The position numbers and the translations under genes were made by a program. 64,000 nt of DNA, from assembly GCF_000026365.1 (NCBI RefSeq), contig NC_012993.1, positions 620,001 through 684,000 on the forward strand, given 5' to 3'. Under the pieces are notes generated by a model that had not been told where the DNA came from, ran no database searches, and saw nothing but the letters and a program-made list of their open reading frames with translations. Within the stretch, counting starts at the first letter, position 1, and each line of letters opens with the position of its first letter. Below, one piece after another: positions 38,630-47,681 of this stretch. The DNA is from Zygosaccharomyces rouxii (Eukaryota > Ascomycota > Saccharomycetes > Saccharomycetales > Saccharomycetaceae).

Positions 38630-38980
38630 AAGGTTCATGTATAGAATATTTGGTAGCCGTAGGGTTCATCATTGATGTATAATAATTGAGGAAGCAAAAT
38701 AAAAGCAGAAAAAATGAGGAAAAACCTGCGAAGAAACTGTAAAATGAAATATTTCCGTATTACTTTGAATATATGGAATTGATTGATAATACTTGAGCGG
38801 CTAATATCTAAAATTTAGTAGTGTATGAATTGATATATGCTCTGTCTCATGATCACGTGATCATGAAATTCTTATTAGCCACAGCTGAAAAAAATTATAG
38901 TCATTAAAAGTTGTCACCATCGATTGATGAGCAAAGGCATCTTCTAATACAGCTTAGCAAGCTTACAACCCCAATACATT
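38630..38980. promoter_or_regulatory. MES1 upstream region
   Basis: 351 bases between HAS1 and MES1 (both plus strand). It has an A-rich 3' region for HAS1 and, nearer MES1, a 20-bp palindrome with a Cbf1 core (38847-38866) plus a Met31/32-type GCCACAG (38878-38884). Confidence 0.7.
38847..38866. promoter_or_regulatory. 20-bp palindrome with Cbf1 core before MES1
   Basis: TCATGATCACGTGATCATGA is perfectly self-complementary. Its centre ATCACGTGAT is the preferred Cbf1 site (RTCACRTG). It lies 115 bases before the MES1 ATG. Cbf1 recruits Met4 at methionine-pathway promoters, which suits a methionyl-tRNA synthetase. Confidence 0.65.
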
Positions 38981-41236
38981 ATGTCGTTAGCTATTTCTTT
39001 TGACAAAGGTAAGGGCCATGCTCAGGCAGTCACCTTTGCCAATAATTTCAAGATCGCCTTAGGGCTCGAATATGCTGCAAAGGGAACTAAGACTACTGTT
39101 AACGAAGATAACGTGGGACCAGCTTTGATCCAAGGTGAATCATTCCGTTTATTTGATTCTAATGCAATTTTGAGATATTTGCTCAATGATTTTGCTCCTC
39201 AACAAGTCGATGAATACGAATACGCATTATCTTCTCTCGAGCACCTTTTACACCAGAAACAAGTGCCTAAGGAACATGCTGATGAATGCGTCGATAAGGC
39301 TTTAAACAATTACTTGACCAGTTTGGAAGAACCATTATCTGCTACTAGATTGATAAGTTTTGTTAATGCTTACAGTTTGAACCCTGATGCTGTAAAGGCT
39401 AGATTCCCACAATTACCACAAGGAATTTCCAAGGCACTAGCCTCCGCTGAGAAGAGTACACCTCGTTCAGCTCAAAAAGTGGAAAGAACAGGTGCTCAGC
39501 ATGTCGAGGAAGGTTTCCTAGTGAAAGATCAAGGTGAGGAAATTCTACCACAGAAAGGTGAAAAGAACATCATTATCACATCTGCGCTTCCATATGTCAA
39601 CAACGTCCCACATTTGGGTAACATTGTCGGTAGTGTTCTTTCAGCTGATATCTTTGCTCGTTACTGTAAGGCAAGAAATTACAACACTTTGTTTATCTGT
39701 GGTACCGATGAGTACGGTACCGCCACAGAGACTAAGGCACTAGAGGAAAAGGTGACCCCCTTAGAACTTTGTACCAAATACCACAAGATCCATAAGGAGG
39801 TTTACGATTGGTTCCAGGTGGGTTTCGATTATTTCGGTAGAACTACTACCCCACTACAGACCGAAATTGCTCAAGATATCTTTAGCAAATTGAACGATAA
39901 TGGATTTTTGGAGGAACAAACTATGAAGCAGCTGTATTGTCCAGTGCATAACTCTTTCTTAGCTGATAGATTCGTGGAAGGTGAATGTCCTAAATGTCAT
40001 TACGAAGATGCTCGTGGTGATCAATGTGATAAATGTGGTGGCCTGTTGGATCCATTTGAATTGATTAATCCTCGTTGTAAATTGGATAATGCTGAACCTG
40101 AAGTTAAATATTCTGACCACATCTTTTTGTCGTTGGATAAATTGGAAGGAAGAGTTGCAGATTGGGTCAACAAGAAATCTGAAGAAGGTTTCTGGTCTAA
40201 GAATTCTAAGACTATTACTCAATCTTGGTTGAAGGATGGTTTAAGACCTCGTTGTATCACTAGAGATTTGATCTGGGGTACACCAGTTCCCTTGGAAAAA
40301 TATAAGGATAAAGTGCTTTACGTGTGGTTCGATGCTACCATCGGTTATTTGTCCATAACGGCAAATTACACCAAACATTGGCAAAAATGGTGGAAGAACC
40401 CAGAAGACGTTAACCTTTACCAATTCATGGGTAAGGATAACGTTCCGTTCCATACAGTGATTTTCCCAGCATCGCAAATAGGTACCGGTGACCAGTGGAC
40501 CATGTTACATCATTTGAACACCACTGAATATTTGCAATACGAAGGTGGTAAATTCTCCAAGAGTAGAAATATCGGTGTCTTTGGTAACAATGCTAAGGAT
40601 TCAGGAGTCTCGCCAAGTGTCTGGAGATACTATTTGACAAGTGTAAGACCAGAATCCAGCGATTCTCACTTCTCGTGGGACGATTTCGTTACCAAGAACA
40701 ACAGTGAATTGCTAGCGAACTTGGGTAACTTCGTTAACAGATTGGTTAAGTTTGTCAACGCCAAGTACAACGGTGTGGTGCCCGATTACGACGTTAAGAA
40801 TCTACCTGGATTTGATTCTCTCAAATCAGATATCTCTCAAATTTTAGGCAGTTACATTGCGGAGATGGAACCTGCACATGAAAGACGTGGTCTAGAGCTT
40901 GCTATGTCCTTAAGTGCTCGTGGTAATCAATTCCTACAGGAGAACAGGCTAGACAACAACTTGTTCTCTAATTTCCCAGCTAAATCTGACGCTGTTGTTG
41001 GTGTAGGTTTGAACATTGTGTATGCGGTGGCTTCAGTTATCGGCCCCTTCTTGCCAGAAGCTGCAGAGAAGATTTACCGTATGCTGAACGCCCCACCTCT
41101 AAAGATTGACGATGAATTCCACTTAGCCATCTTGAAGGGTCACAATATCAACCCTGCAGAATACCTTTTCCAACGTATTGACGAAAAGCAAATCGATGCA
41201 TGGAGAAAGCAATATGGTGGCGGTTCGCAACAGTGA
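38981..41236 (+). CDS. MES1: Cytosolic methionyl-tRNA synthetase
   Basis: A 751-residue enzyme, same size as S. cerevisiae Mes1. It charges tRNA(Met) and is held with Glu-tRNA synthetase on the cofactor Arc1. An N-terminal GST-like domain (about 1-190, CSLEEP-type helices) mediates Arc1 binding. The catalytic core has the HIGH-type HLGN (H211) and the signature K524-FSKS. A zinc-binding insert carries CPVH...CPKC...CDKC cysteines near 326-350. The C-terminal anticodon-binding helices end in a Gly/Ser/Gln tail. It precedes SAY1, as YGR264C-YGR263C do. The upstream palindrome suggests methionine-pathway control. Confidence 0.97.
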   Translation: MSLAISFDKGKGHAQAVTFANNFKIALGLEYAAKGTKTTVNEDNVGPALIQGESFRLFDSNAILRYLLNDFAPQQVDEYEYALSSLEHLLHQKQVPKEHADECVDKALNNYLTSLEEPLSATRLISFVNAYSLNPDAVKARFPQLPQGISKALASAEKSTPRSAQKVERTGAQHVEEGFLVKDQGEEILPQKGEKNIIITSALPYVNNVPHLGNIVGSVLSADIFARYCKARNYNTLFICGTDEYGTATETKALEEKVTPLELCTKYHKIHKEVYDWFQVGFDYFGRTTTPLQTEIAQDIFSKLNDNGFLEEQTMKQLYCPVHNSFLADRFVEGECPKCHYEDARGDQCDKCGGLLDPFELINPRCKLDNAEPEVKYSDHIFLSLDKLEGRVADWVNKKSEEGFWSKNSKTITQSWLKDGLRPRCITRDLIWGTPVPLEKYKDKVLYVWFDATIGYLSITANYTKHWQKWWKNPEDVNLYQFMGKDNVPFHTVIFPASQIGTGDQWTMLHHLNTTEYLQYEGGKFSKSRNIGVFGNNAKDSGVSPSVWRYYLTSVRPESSDSHFSWDDFVTKNNSELLANLGNFVNRLVKFVNAKYNGVVPDYDVKNLPGFDSLKSDISQILGSYIAEMEPAHERRGLELAMSLSARGNQFLQENRLDNNLFSNFPAKSDAVVGVGLNIVYAVASVIGPFLPEAAEKIYRMLNAPPLKIDDEFHLAILKGHNINPAEYLFQRIDEKQIDAWRKQYGGGSQQ

Positions 41237-41579
41237 ATGTTGCCATGGCGCGAGCAATCCCTTCATGAGATGGGATAAGCTCTTAATTAAGTAAGAACTT
41301 AGAGGATATTTAGAAATAAACTATATAAACTTGAAGATATAATTGATCGAGCATCGAGCATCGAACTTTTCGAGCATCGGGTATGCTAGGTGGATATTTT
41401 GGGAGGACCTTAGCCAGTTGAGCCACCAATCAATCTTCAGCTTGCACTTGAGCAACATTTTTCCCCCATATACCCCCAGTTTTGCTTATGTCAATCAAGG
41501 CACGTAGTAAGTCATTTCAGGTATTTAAAGGGCTAACTTTACAATTTCTACAAAAGTTATTCTAACTTCCCCCTACAGC
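41237..41579. promoter_or_regulatory. SAY1 upstream region with uORF and CGAGCAT repeats
   Basis: 343 bases. Three CGAGCAT copies lie at 41348-41378 (two overlapping-spaced, one after a short gap), probably in the MES1 3' region. A 25-codon upstream reading frame starts at ATG 41488 and stops at 41563-41565, 14 bases before the SAY1 ATG. Confidence 0.5.
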
Positions 41580-42752
41580 ATGGTAGCTAGTGATCTTAAC
41601 AAAGGACCTAAGATGGGAGCTATTGTTGGTTGCGCAAGTGTCGTCTGGTTTTCCATTAAATGTTTATTCCTAGTACCAATTAATATTATTAAGGATGGGT
41701 TAATATTTAGACACAAGCATGGTAAGTCATTGAGTTTTGACTTCATGCATAGAATTACCATTAGGACTCTTGTAGGGAATTCAAATGACTACCTTATTGA
41801 CTGGTTCATCAATCCATACATGAAGAGGGCTGGGGATGCCATTCGTATCCCCAACTGTCCTCGTCGTAACACCACTGAGCATGCAAGCATTAGATTGACA
41901 GATGGTGATTTGGCGCTAGTGACTAAATCCTTTGGTGCTCATTTTGAAAAGGGTGTAGATGTAGAAATGAGATGGTTTGTGAAGTCTAACACATTTGATG
42001 CAAAGAAAGACCCTGTCATATATTACATCCATGGTGGTGGATTCCGTTTGAAAGAAATCGATAGCGTTATTGTGTTTTTAGGTCATATTCATGAGGCGTA
42101 TCCTGAAGCTGCTATTGTGCTTGTGGATTACACTCTGACATCTGCTGCTAAGAATGCAGTTTTCCCTCAGCAGTTGTTGGAGTGTGTTGCTGGTTACGAT
42201 TGGTTAACCGCAGAAAGCGGTTGTCAGAACGTATCCCTAATAGGTGATTCTTCTGGGGGTAATTTGGCTCTTGCTCTACTGGAACTTTTGCAACTATCTG
42301 CAAGACCTGCTCCCAAAAGAGCAGCTGTAATTAGCCCCTGGGTGAACCCATCACTTCATGATGAAGGATTTGCAAAACACGAAATTATTGACTATTTGCC
42401 TGCTGATAAGCTTTTTGAGTGGGGTGATTACTATACCCCAGGTCCAGAATACATCAAGAATCCATTCTTGAATATTGAGCACAACTTTGAGACCCCAGTC
42501 TGGAAGAACGTGTTGGAACAAACTGAATTGTTGGTTACTTATGGTGCAGAGGAAATGTTCCATGATCAAGTCAAACGGTTCGTTGAGAAATTGAAATTGG
42601 CCAATCCAGCTAAGTTTTCTGCTGAGAATAACGTTGTCGTTGACGATGTAGGGGCTCATACCAGTCCATTGTTCTTTACAAAATTGGACTTGAAATATTG
42701 GTTAAGTTACGATATTAACCGCAAATTTATAAGATTTCTAACGAGTTCCTAA
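41580..42752 (+). CDS. SAY1: Steryl acetyl hydrolase Say1
   Basis: A 390-residue alpha/beta hydrolase of the hormone-sensitive-lipase class (S. cerevisiae 424). Say1 removes acetyl groups from sterols at the endoplasmic reticulum, opposing the acetyltransferase Atf2. A membrane segment lies near the N-terminus (about 10-35). The oxyanion motif is H151-GGG in YIHGGGF. The nucleophile is S224 in GDSSGG, and the catalytic His is H360 in GAHTSPLF. The shorter N-terminus compared with yeast is notable; no in-frame ATG lies upstream before a stop. It precedes BUD32, in the YGR263C-YGR262C order. Confidence 0.88.
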   Translation: MVASDLNKGPKMGAIVGCASVVWFSIKCLFLVPINIIKDGLIFRHKHGKSLSFDFMHRITIRTLVGNSNDYLIDWFINPYMKRAGDAIRIPNCPRRNTTEHASIRLTDGDLALVTKSFGAHFEKGVDVEMRWFVKSNTFDAKKDPVIYYIHGGGFRLKEIDSVIVFLGHIHEAYPEAAIVLVDYTLTSAAKNAVFPQQLLECVAGYDWLTAESGCQNVSLIGDSSGGNLALALLELLQLSARPAPKRAAVISPWVNPSLHDEGFAKHEIIDYLPADKLFEWGDYYTPGPEYIKNPFLNIEHNFETPVWKNVLEQTELLVTYGAEEMFHDQVKRFVEKLKLANPAKFSAENNVVVDDVGAHTSPLFFTKLDLKYWLSYDINRKFIRFLTSS

Positions 42753-42820
42753 TGGAGTTCCAAGTAATCTTTTTTATATTCTGTTAGTTAATTTAGTTTT
42801 TATGTTGTACCTTTTAAGCT

Positions 42821-43701
<881 letters not shown>

Positions 43702-43713
43702 GCTAGGTAAGGT

Positions 43714-44973
43714 TTATGTAGGTTTTTGATATGACTGTCTAATAGTCCCTTTGACACAACCCATCACACCGTTCAGAAGAATGACTTGTTCACCATCACA
43801 TAGATCACGAACGTCAATGGGATGTTCATCTATCAGTCCCTTTTTCAGCAAGTAACGTCTCATTGTCCCGCAGAGACAACCACTTGCCAACGGTGGAGTA
43901 ATGAATCTGAATTGAGTTGGATCATCTTCTTTGTATCTAATGACAGCCACACTACTAATGGACCCCTCCATCAGTTGAAATGTATCGTTATAAACCAAAA
44001 TTTCACATTTTTTGTTAGTTCCATATTTTTCTGCCAATTGTGTCATTCTCTGTCTAGCTGCACTGTAAGGTTGGCGGTAAGTAGTTTTGAAGGTAGTGAA
44101 CGGTGATATCTTGGTGGGTTCTGTATCAACGAATACATCCCAGTTGGAAGGAATATTAGGTATAAATCCACCTAAAATATTGGATATGAAGTAATGGGTT
44201 GTGGAAAGTGTGAAATCTGTCGGTGAAGCAGGTGGTGGCGGTAATGGTATGGGATGAGCTTCCACTCTCATCTTACCGCTGTCGTAGATTAAAACTCTCA
44301 TTTTGTAGCAGTTACGTACTTCGATCAATAGACGCATCTTTTCTCGTATATCTTCCACTTCATGATAGTCAGGTATAGCTCGTATTAGATTCTCTAGTAA
44401 TAGATCAATGGGCACTTGAAACCCCCATTTGAAGAACTCTAGCGAAAGGTTTAAACGTTTAAAATGTTCTCCCAATAGCAAAAATCGTTGGTAAAAAATC
44501 GGATAGAGCTCTTCCTCTGATGGTGTTGAACCTGTTAAAGTTGTTTCAGGTGGACTTGAGCCTTGGGTTCCCATGCATTCATTCATTAGAGACATTAGCG
44601 ATATATCACCTGTGGTACTACTACTGTCATTTATACCACCGATGTACTCTTCGAATTTACCACTATCAGTTTCCTCTGGCAATGCGAATAAATTGTTGTC
44701 GTTATAATCCATGGTCTGTAATCTGGTATCGATTTCATTCAATTTGGCAGCTTCTTGGTCATTTTGCGATTGACTATGGTGTTGGTGATGCTGTTCTGGG
44801 AACAGATGGGTGAATGAAGGATCATAACGTAGGGTAGATAATATTTCAAAGCCTCCGGTCCCAATAGCAGGTTCAAAGTAACGTCCAATTATGTCTTGCT
44901 GAATGGTATCTAAAATCTTTTGTTCACCAGCACTTAATTCCTTCTTGGAGCCATTATTTCTCTTTGGCCTCAT
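43714..44973 (-). CDS. ABZ2: Aminodeoxychorismate lyase Abz2
   Basis: A 419-residue protein (S. cerevisiae 374). Abz2 is a PLP enzyme of the branched-chain aminotransferase fold that converts 4-amino-4-deoxychorismate to p-aminobenzoate, the folate precursor. Recognisable blocks are TFKTTYRQPYSAARQRM with its Lys/Arg neighbourhood, YNDTFQLMEGSISSVAVI near 330-347, and PPLASGCLCGTMRRYLL near 367-383. The N-terminal about 170 residues are variable and low in conservation, which accounts for the extra length. ATG 44973 is used; the TTG at 44982 is rejected. It converges on BUD32. Confidence 0.88.
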   Translation of the reverse strand: MRPKRNNGSKKELSAGEQKILDTIQQDIIGRYFEPAIGTGGFEILSTLRYDPSFTHLFPEQHHQHHSQSQNDQEAAKLNEIDTRLQTMDYNDNNLFALPEETDSGKFEEYIGGINDSSSTTGDISLMSLMNECMGTQGSSPPETTLTGSTPSEEELYPIFYQRFLLLGEHFKRLNLSLEFFKWGFQVPIDLLLENLIRAIPDYHEVEDIREKMRLLIEVRNCYKMRVLIYDSGKMRVEAHPIPLPPPPASPTDFTLSTTHYFISNILGGFIPNIPSNWDVFVDTEPTKISPFTTFKTTYRQPYSAARQRMTQLAEKYGTNKKCEILVYNDTFQLMEGSISSVAVIRYKEDDPTQFRFITPPLASGCLCGTMRRYLLKKGLIDEHPIDVRDLCDGEQVILLNGVMGCVKGTIRQSYQKPT

Positions 44974-45154
44974 TGTGAACAAGTTGACTTGAAGAAAGGC
45001 TCTTGGATTTCCTTTTGTTACTTTTATTTTTTAATTGTTGATGCTTCAAAAGTCCTTGTTTAAAGGTTCATCGAGGTCGGAAAGTACACTTGAATTAATG
45101 TTCAATACAAGGTAGCTCTCGATAAAAGCCCCGCGAATCCTTAATCCTTCAAAG

Positions 45155-47623
45155 ATGGTTGATTCCATATATCGAATTGCATCGGCATTGGAATCTGCTA
45201 AAGTTATCACTATGGATGCCGCTGCTATAGCTACTTCAAAGCTTGGTGAAACCTCCTATACTACTTATTCCAAGAATATCACACCTGAACAATTAAGCAA
45301 TTTGTTGAATTCCAGGAATCCTAGAGAAATTAAAGATGGTATGAAACGTATAATTTCGGTTATGGCATCAGGAGAAACTACCATAGATGTAGAGTCGTAT
45401 TTTGCCGATGTTGTAAAGAATATTATATCTGATGATGCCAAAGTAAGAATAATGGTTTGCATATATCTGTTGAGGTATGCCGAGAGGGATCCAAATTTAG
45501 CACTTCTGTCAGTGAATTCAATTCAAAAGACCCTTTCAGATGTGGATCCTGAGACTAGATGTTTCTCACTCAAGGCACTCTCTGATATGAAGATTCCATC
45601 ACTATTCCCAGTAGTGTTATACACTTTAAAGAAGGCAGTAACTGACCCATCTGCAAGTGTACGTGGTGAGGTTGCTTTTTCCATGTTGAAACTCTATAGG
45701 GAGGAAGGTGAAGAAGTTGTAGAGGAATTGGAGCCGTTATTAAAGGTATTATTGTCCGATGCTGATCCATTAGTGGTATCTTCGGCTATTGTAGTGCTCA
45801 AGAAATGTTTCCCTCAACATTTGGATTGGCTTCATGGACATTTTCGCTACTACTGTGAAATTATGCGTGAATTGGATCCATGGGCCCAAAATTCTATGAT
45901 TGATCTGTTGGTTTCCTACTGTAAACAATTTTTACCAAGACCTACAGTTGTCGATGCGTCTGCTTCTGCTGATGGCGTTCAATCTGCGATTTTACTTCCT
46001 GATAGATTTAACGAAATTCAATTTCCTGTTTATGACGTGGTGAACCATCCGGATTTGACACTCTTCCTACAGAGTTTGGAACCTCTAATCCACAGTATGA
46101 ACCCATCGGTAATCTTATCATCTTCCAATGCATTTTACCAACTAGCTACGCCAATGCAATTTAAAAAGTCTGAATTCCCACAGGCGTTGGTTAGAACGAG
46201 TGTATTCTCAAATAATATCGGTGTAAAGAGCTCCTTACTTCAGACTATCTTAATTTTATCATCATTGGACTCATCATTATTTCTTCCATATACGAAGAAA
46301 TTCTTCGTTCTACCATCTGATGACACCAGGGTCGCATGCCTAAAGTTAAAGATTTTATCCAATTTGATCAATGAATTTAATGTGAGAGTCATTGTAGATC
46401 AATTGAAATATTATATTTCAACCTCACAGTGTCCGGAATTGGTAATTACAGCAGCAAACACCTTGGCGGTTTGCGGTCAATTATCAGTCAGATGGGAATC
46501 TCATGTAATGAAATGGTTCATCTCTCACATGGAAACGAGTAAGTTGCCCAATGCAGTTCTGGATTCTTATGTTAATGTTATACGTCTGTTGAACCCAAAA
46601 AGACATCTAAAGACGATAATGAAACTGTCAGAGGTCTTAGAATCTCGTAAATTACTGGCGGATAATGTTCGTGCTGGTATTGTATGGCTTTTTGGTGAGA
46701 TAGCCGCTGTGGCATACAAAATCTGTCCAGATGTTTTGAGAAAACTGATACCGCATTTTTCCTTTGAGGGGCCAGAAACTCGAAATCAGATATTGCTGCT
46801 AGCCGCCAAGCTTCTTTCTTATGATATCGATAATTTCAGGGAAAGCGGTGATGTTAATGAATATGATCTCGATAATTCTAGAATTGGGCAACTTTACAAA
46901 GCTGTAGCGTATTTGTCAGAATTTGATGGGGACTATGACATTAGAGACAGAGCACGCTGTTATTCATCGTTATTCCTTACTAGAAAATTTGAAATTGCTA
47001 CTCTTTTACTACAAGCGCCCAAGCCTTCTCCGGTAGCAGCATCACTCTGGTCACCTTCCTCTAATGGTGAGCAAGACCTAGATTGGGAAAGTGTTGGGCT
47101 TGATAAAAATCTGCAAGAGTTCCATAGGATGCTCCCTTGGAATGAAAATATTCCCGAAACAGATGATGACCTTAGGAAACCTGCTGCTCTTAAGGATTAT
47201 TCGAGATATAAGAAAAGCTTTTCTTCGGATTCGTTTGCAGGTAAAAATGTTTCTGGAGGAATTAATTCTGTATCTTCCGGTGATTGGCCATTGCAGCCTA
47301 CCAGCAGACAGATTACTGCGACTGCTGCTGCTGCACCAGCGAAGAAATATCGTCTACAGAGTTTAGAAGAATTCTTTTCAGATATTCCATCTAAACAGAC
47401 GAACAAGCCCAAGAGAAAAATTGTGATAGAGAGCTCCAGTGGGGAGGATGATGAAGAGTCATCCTCGTCTGATGAAAGTGAAAGCGGTGACTACAGAGGA
47501 GATGAAGATGAGTCTTCTTCATCTGATGAAAGCGAAGGTGGTGACGACAGAGGAGATGAAGATAAAGGTGGTGACAAAAACGACGATGGTGATGAAGATA
47601 ATGCTTCATCATCCTCAGGATAA
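45155..47623 (+). CDS. APL6: AP-3 adaptor complex beta subunit
   Basis: An 822-residue protein (S. cerevisiae 809), the beta3 large chain of the AP-3 adaptor, which carries alkaline phosphatase and Vam3 from Golgi to vacuole. The trunk of HEAT/armadillo repeats covers about 35-600, with family blocks LLNSRNPREIKDGMKRII and DVDPETRCFSLKALSDM. The C-terminal about 120 residues are Ser/Asp/Glu-rich hinge, containing a duplicated 18-residue acidic unit. An appendage ear is absent or short, as in yeast Apl6. It converges on HSH155 with a 58-base gap. Confidence 0.94.
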   Translation: MVDSIYRIASALESAKVITMDAAAIATSKLGETSYTTYSKNITPEQLSNLLNSRNPREIKDGMKRIISVMASGETTIDVESYFADVVKNIISDDAKVRIMVCIYLLRYAERDPNLALLSVNSIQKTLSDVDPETRCFSLKALSDMKIPSLFPVVLYTLKKAVTDPSASVRGEVAFSMLKLYREEGEEVVEELEPLLKVLLSDADPLVVSSAIVVLKKCFPQHLDWLHGHFRYYCEIMRELDPWAQNSMIDLLVSYCKQFLPRPTVVDASASADGVQSAILLPDRFNEIQFPVYDVVNHPDLTLFLQSLEPLIHSMNPSVILSSSNAFYQLATPMQFKKSEFPQALVRTSVFSNNIGVKSSLLQTILILSSLDSSLFLPYTKKFFVLPSDDTRVACLKLKILSNLINEFNVRVIVDQLKYYISTSQCPELVITAANTLAVCGQLSVRWESHVMKWFISHMETSKLPNAVLDSYVNVIRLLNPKRHLKTIMKLSEVLESRKLLADNVRAGIVWLFGEIAAVAYKICPDVLRKLIPHFSFEGPETRNQILLLAAKLLSYDIDNFRESGDVNEYDLDNSRIGQLYKAVAYLSEFDGDYDIRDRARCYSSLFLTRKFEIATLLLQAPKPSPVAASLWSPSSNGEQDLDWESVGLDKNLQEFHRMLPWNENIPETDDDLRKPAALKDYSRYKKSFSSDSFAGKNVSGGINSVSSGDWPLQPTSRQITATAAAAPAKKYRLQSLEEFFSDIPSKQTNKPKRKIVIESSSGEDDEESSSSDESESGDYRGDEDESSSSDESEGGDDRGDEDKGGDKNDDGDEDNASSSSG
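47450..47557 (+). repeat. 54-bp tandem duplication in APL6 tail
   Basis: Two adjacent 54-base units encode DEESSSSDESESGDYRGD and EDESSSSDESEGGDDRGD. The difference is mostly third-base changes plus two replacements, so the duplication is old but still in frame. Confidence 0.85.
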
Positions 47624-47681
47624 TCGCCGTACTTTGTAAAAGTAGTTTAGATAATATAAAAAAGCGAATTTAATGATAATA

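Noticed and set aside
38847..38866. CDEI-like ATCACGTG as a centromere mark
   Set aside because: No AT-rich CDEII of about 80 bases and no CDEIII-type TTCCGAA follow; a Cbf1 promoter site explains it.
41507..41578. Intron in the SAY1 leader
   Set aside because: The branch-like TTCTAAC and CTACAG are plausible, but joining gives an early stop from any upstream ATG and no added protein.
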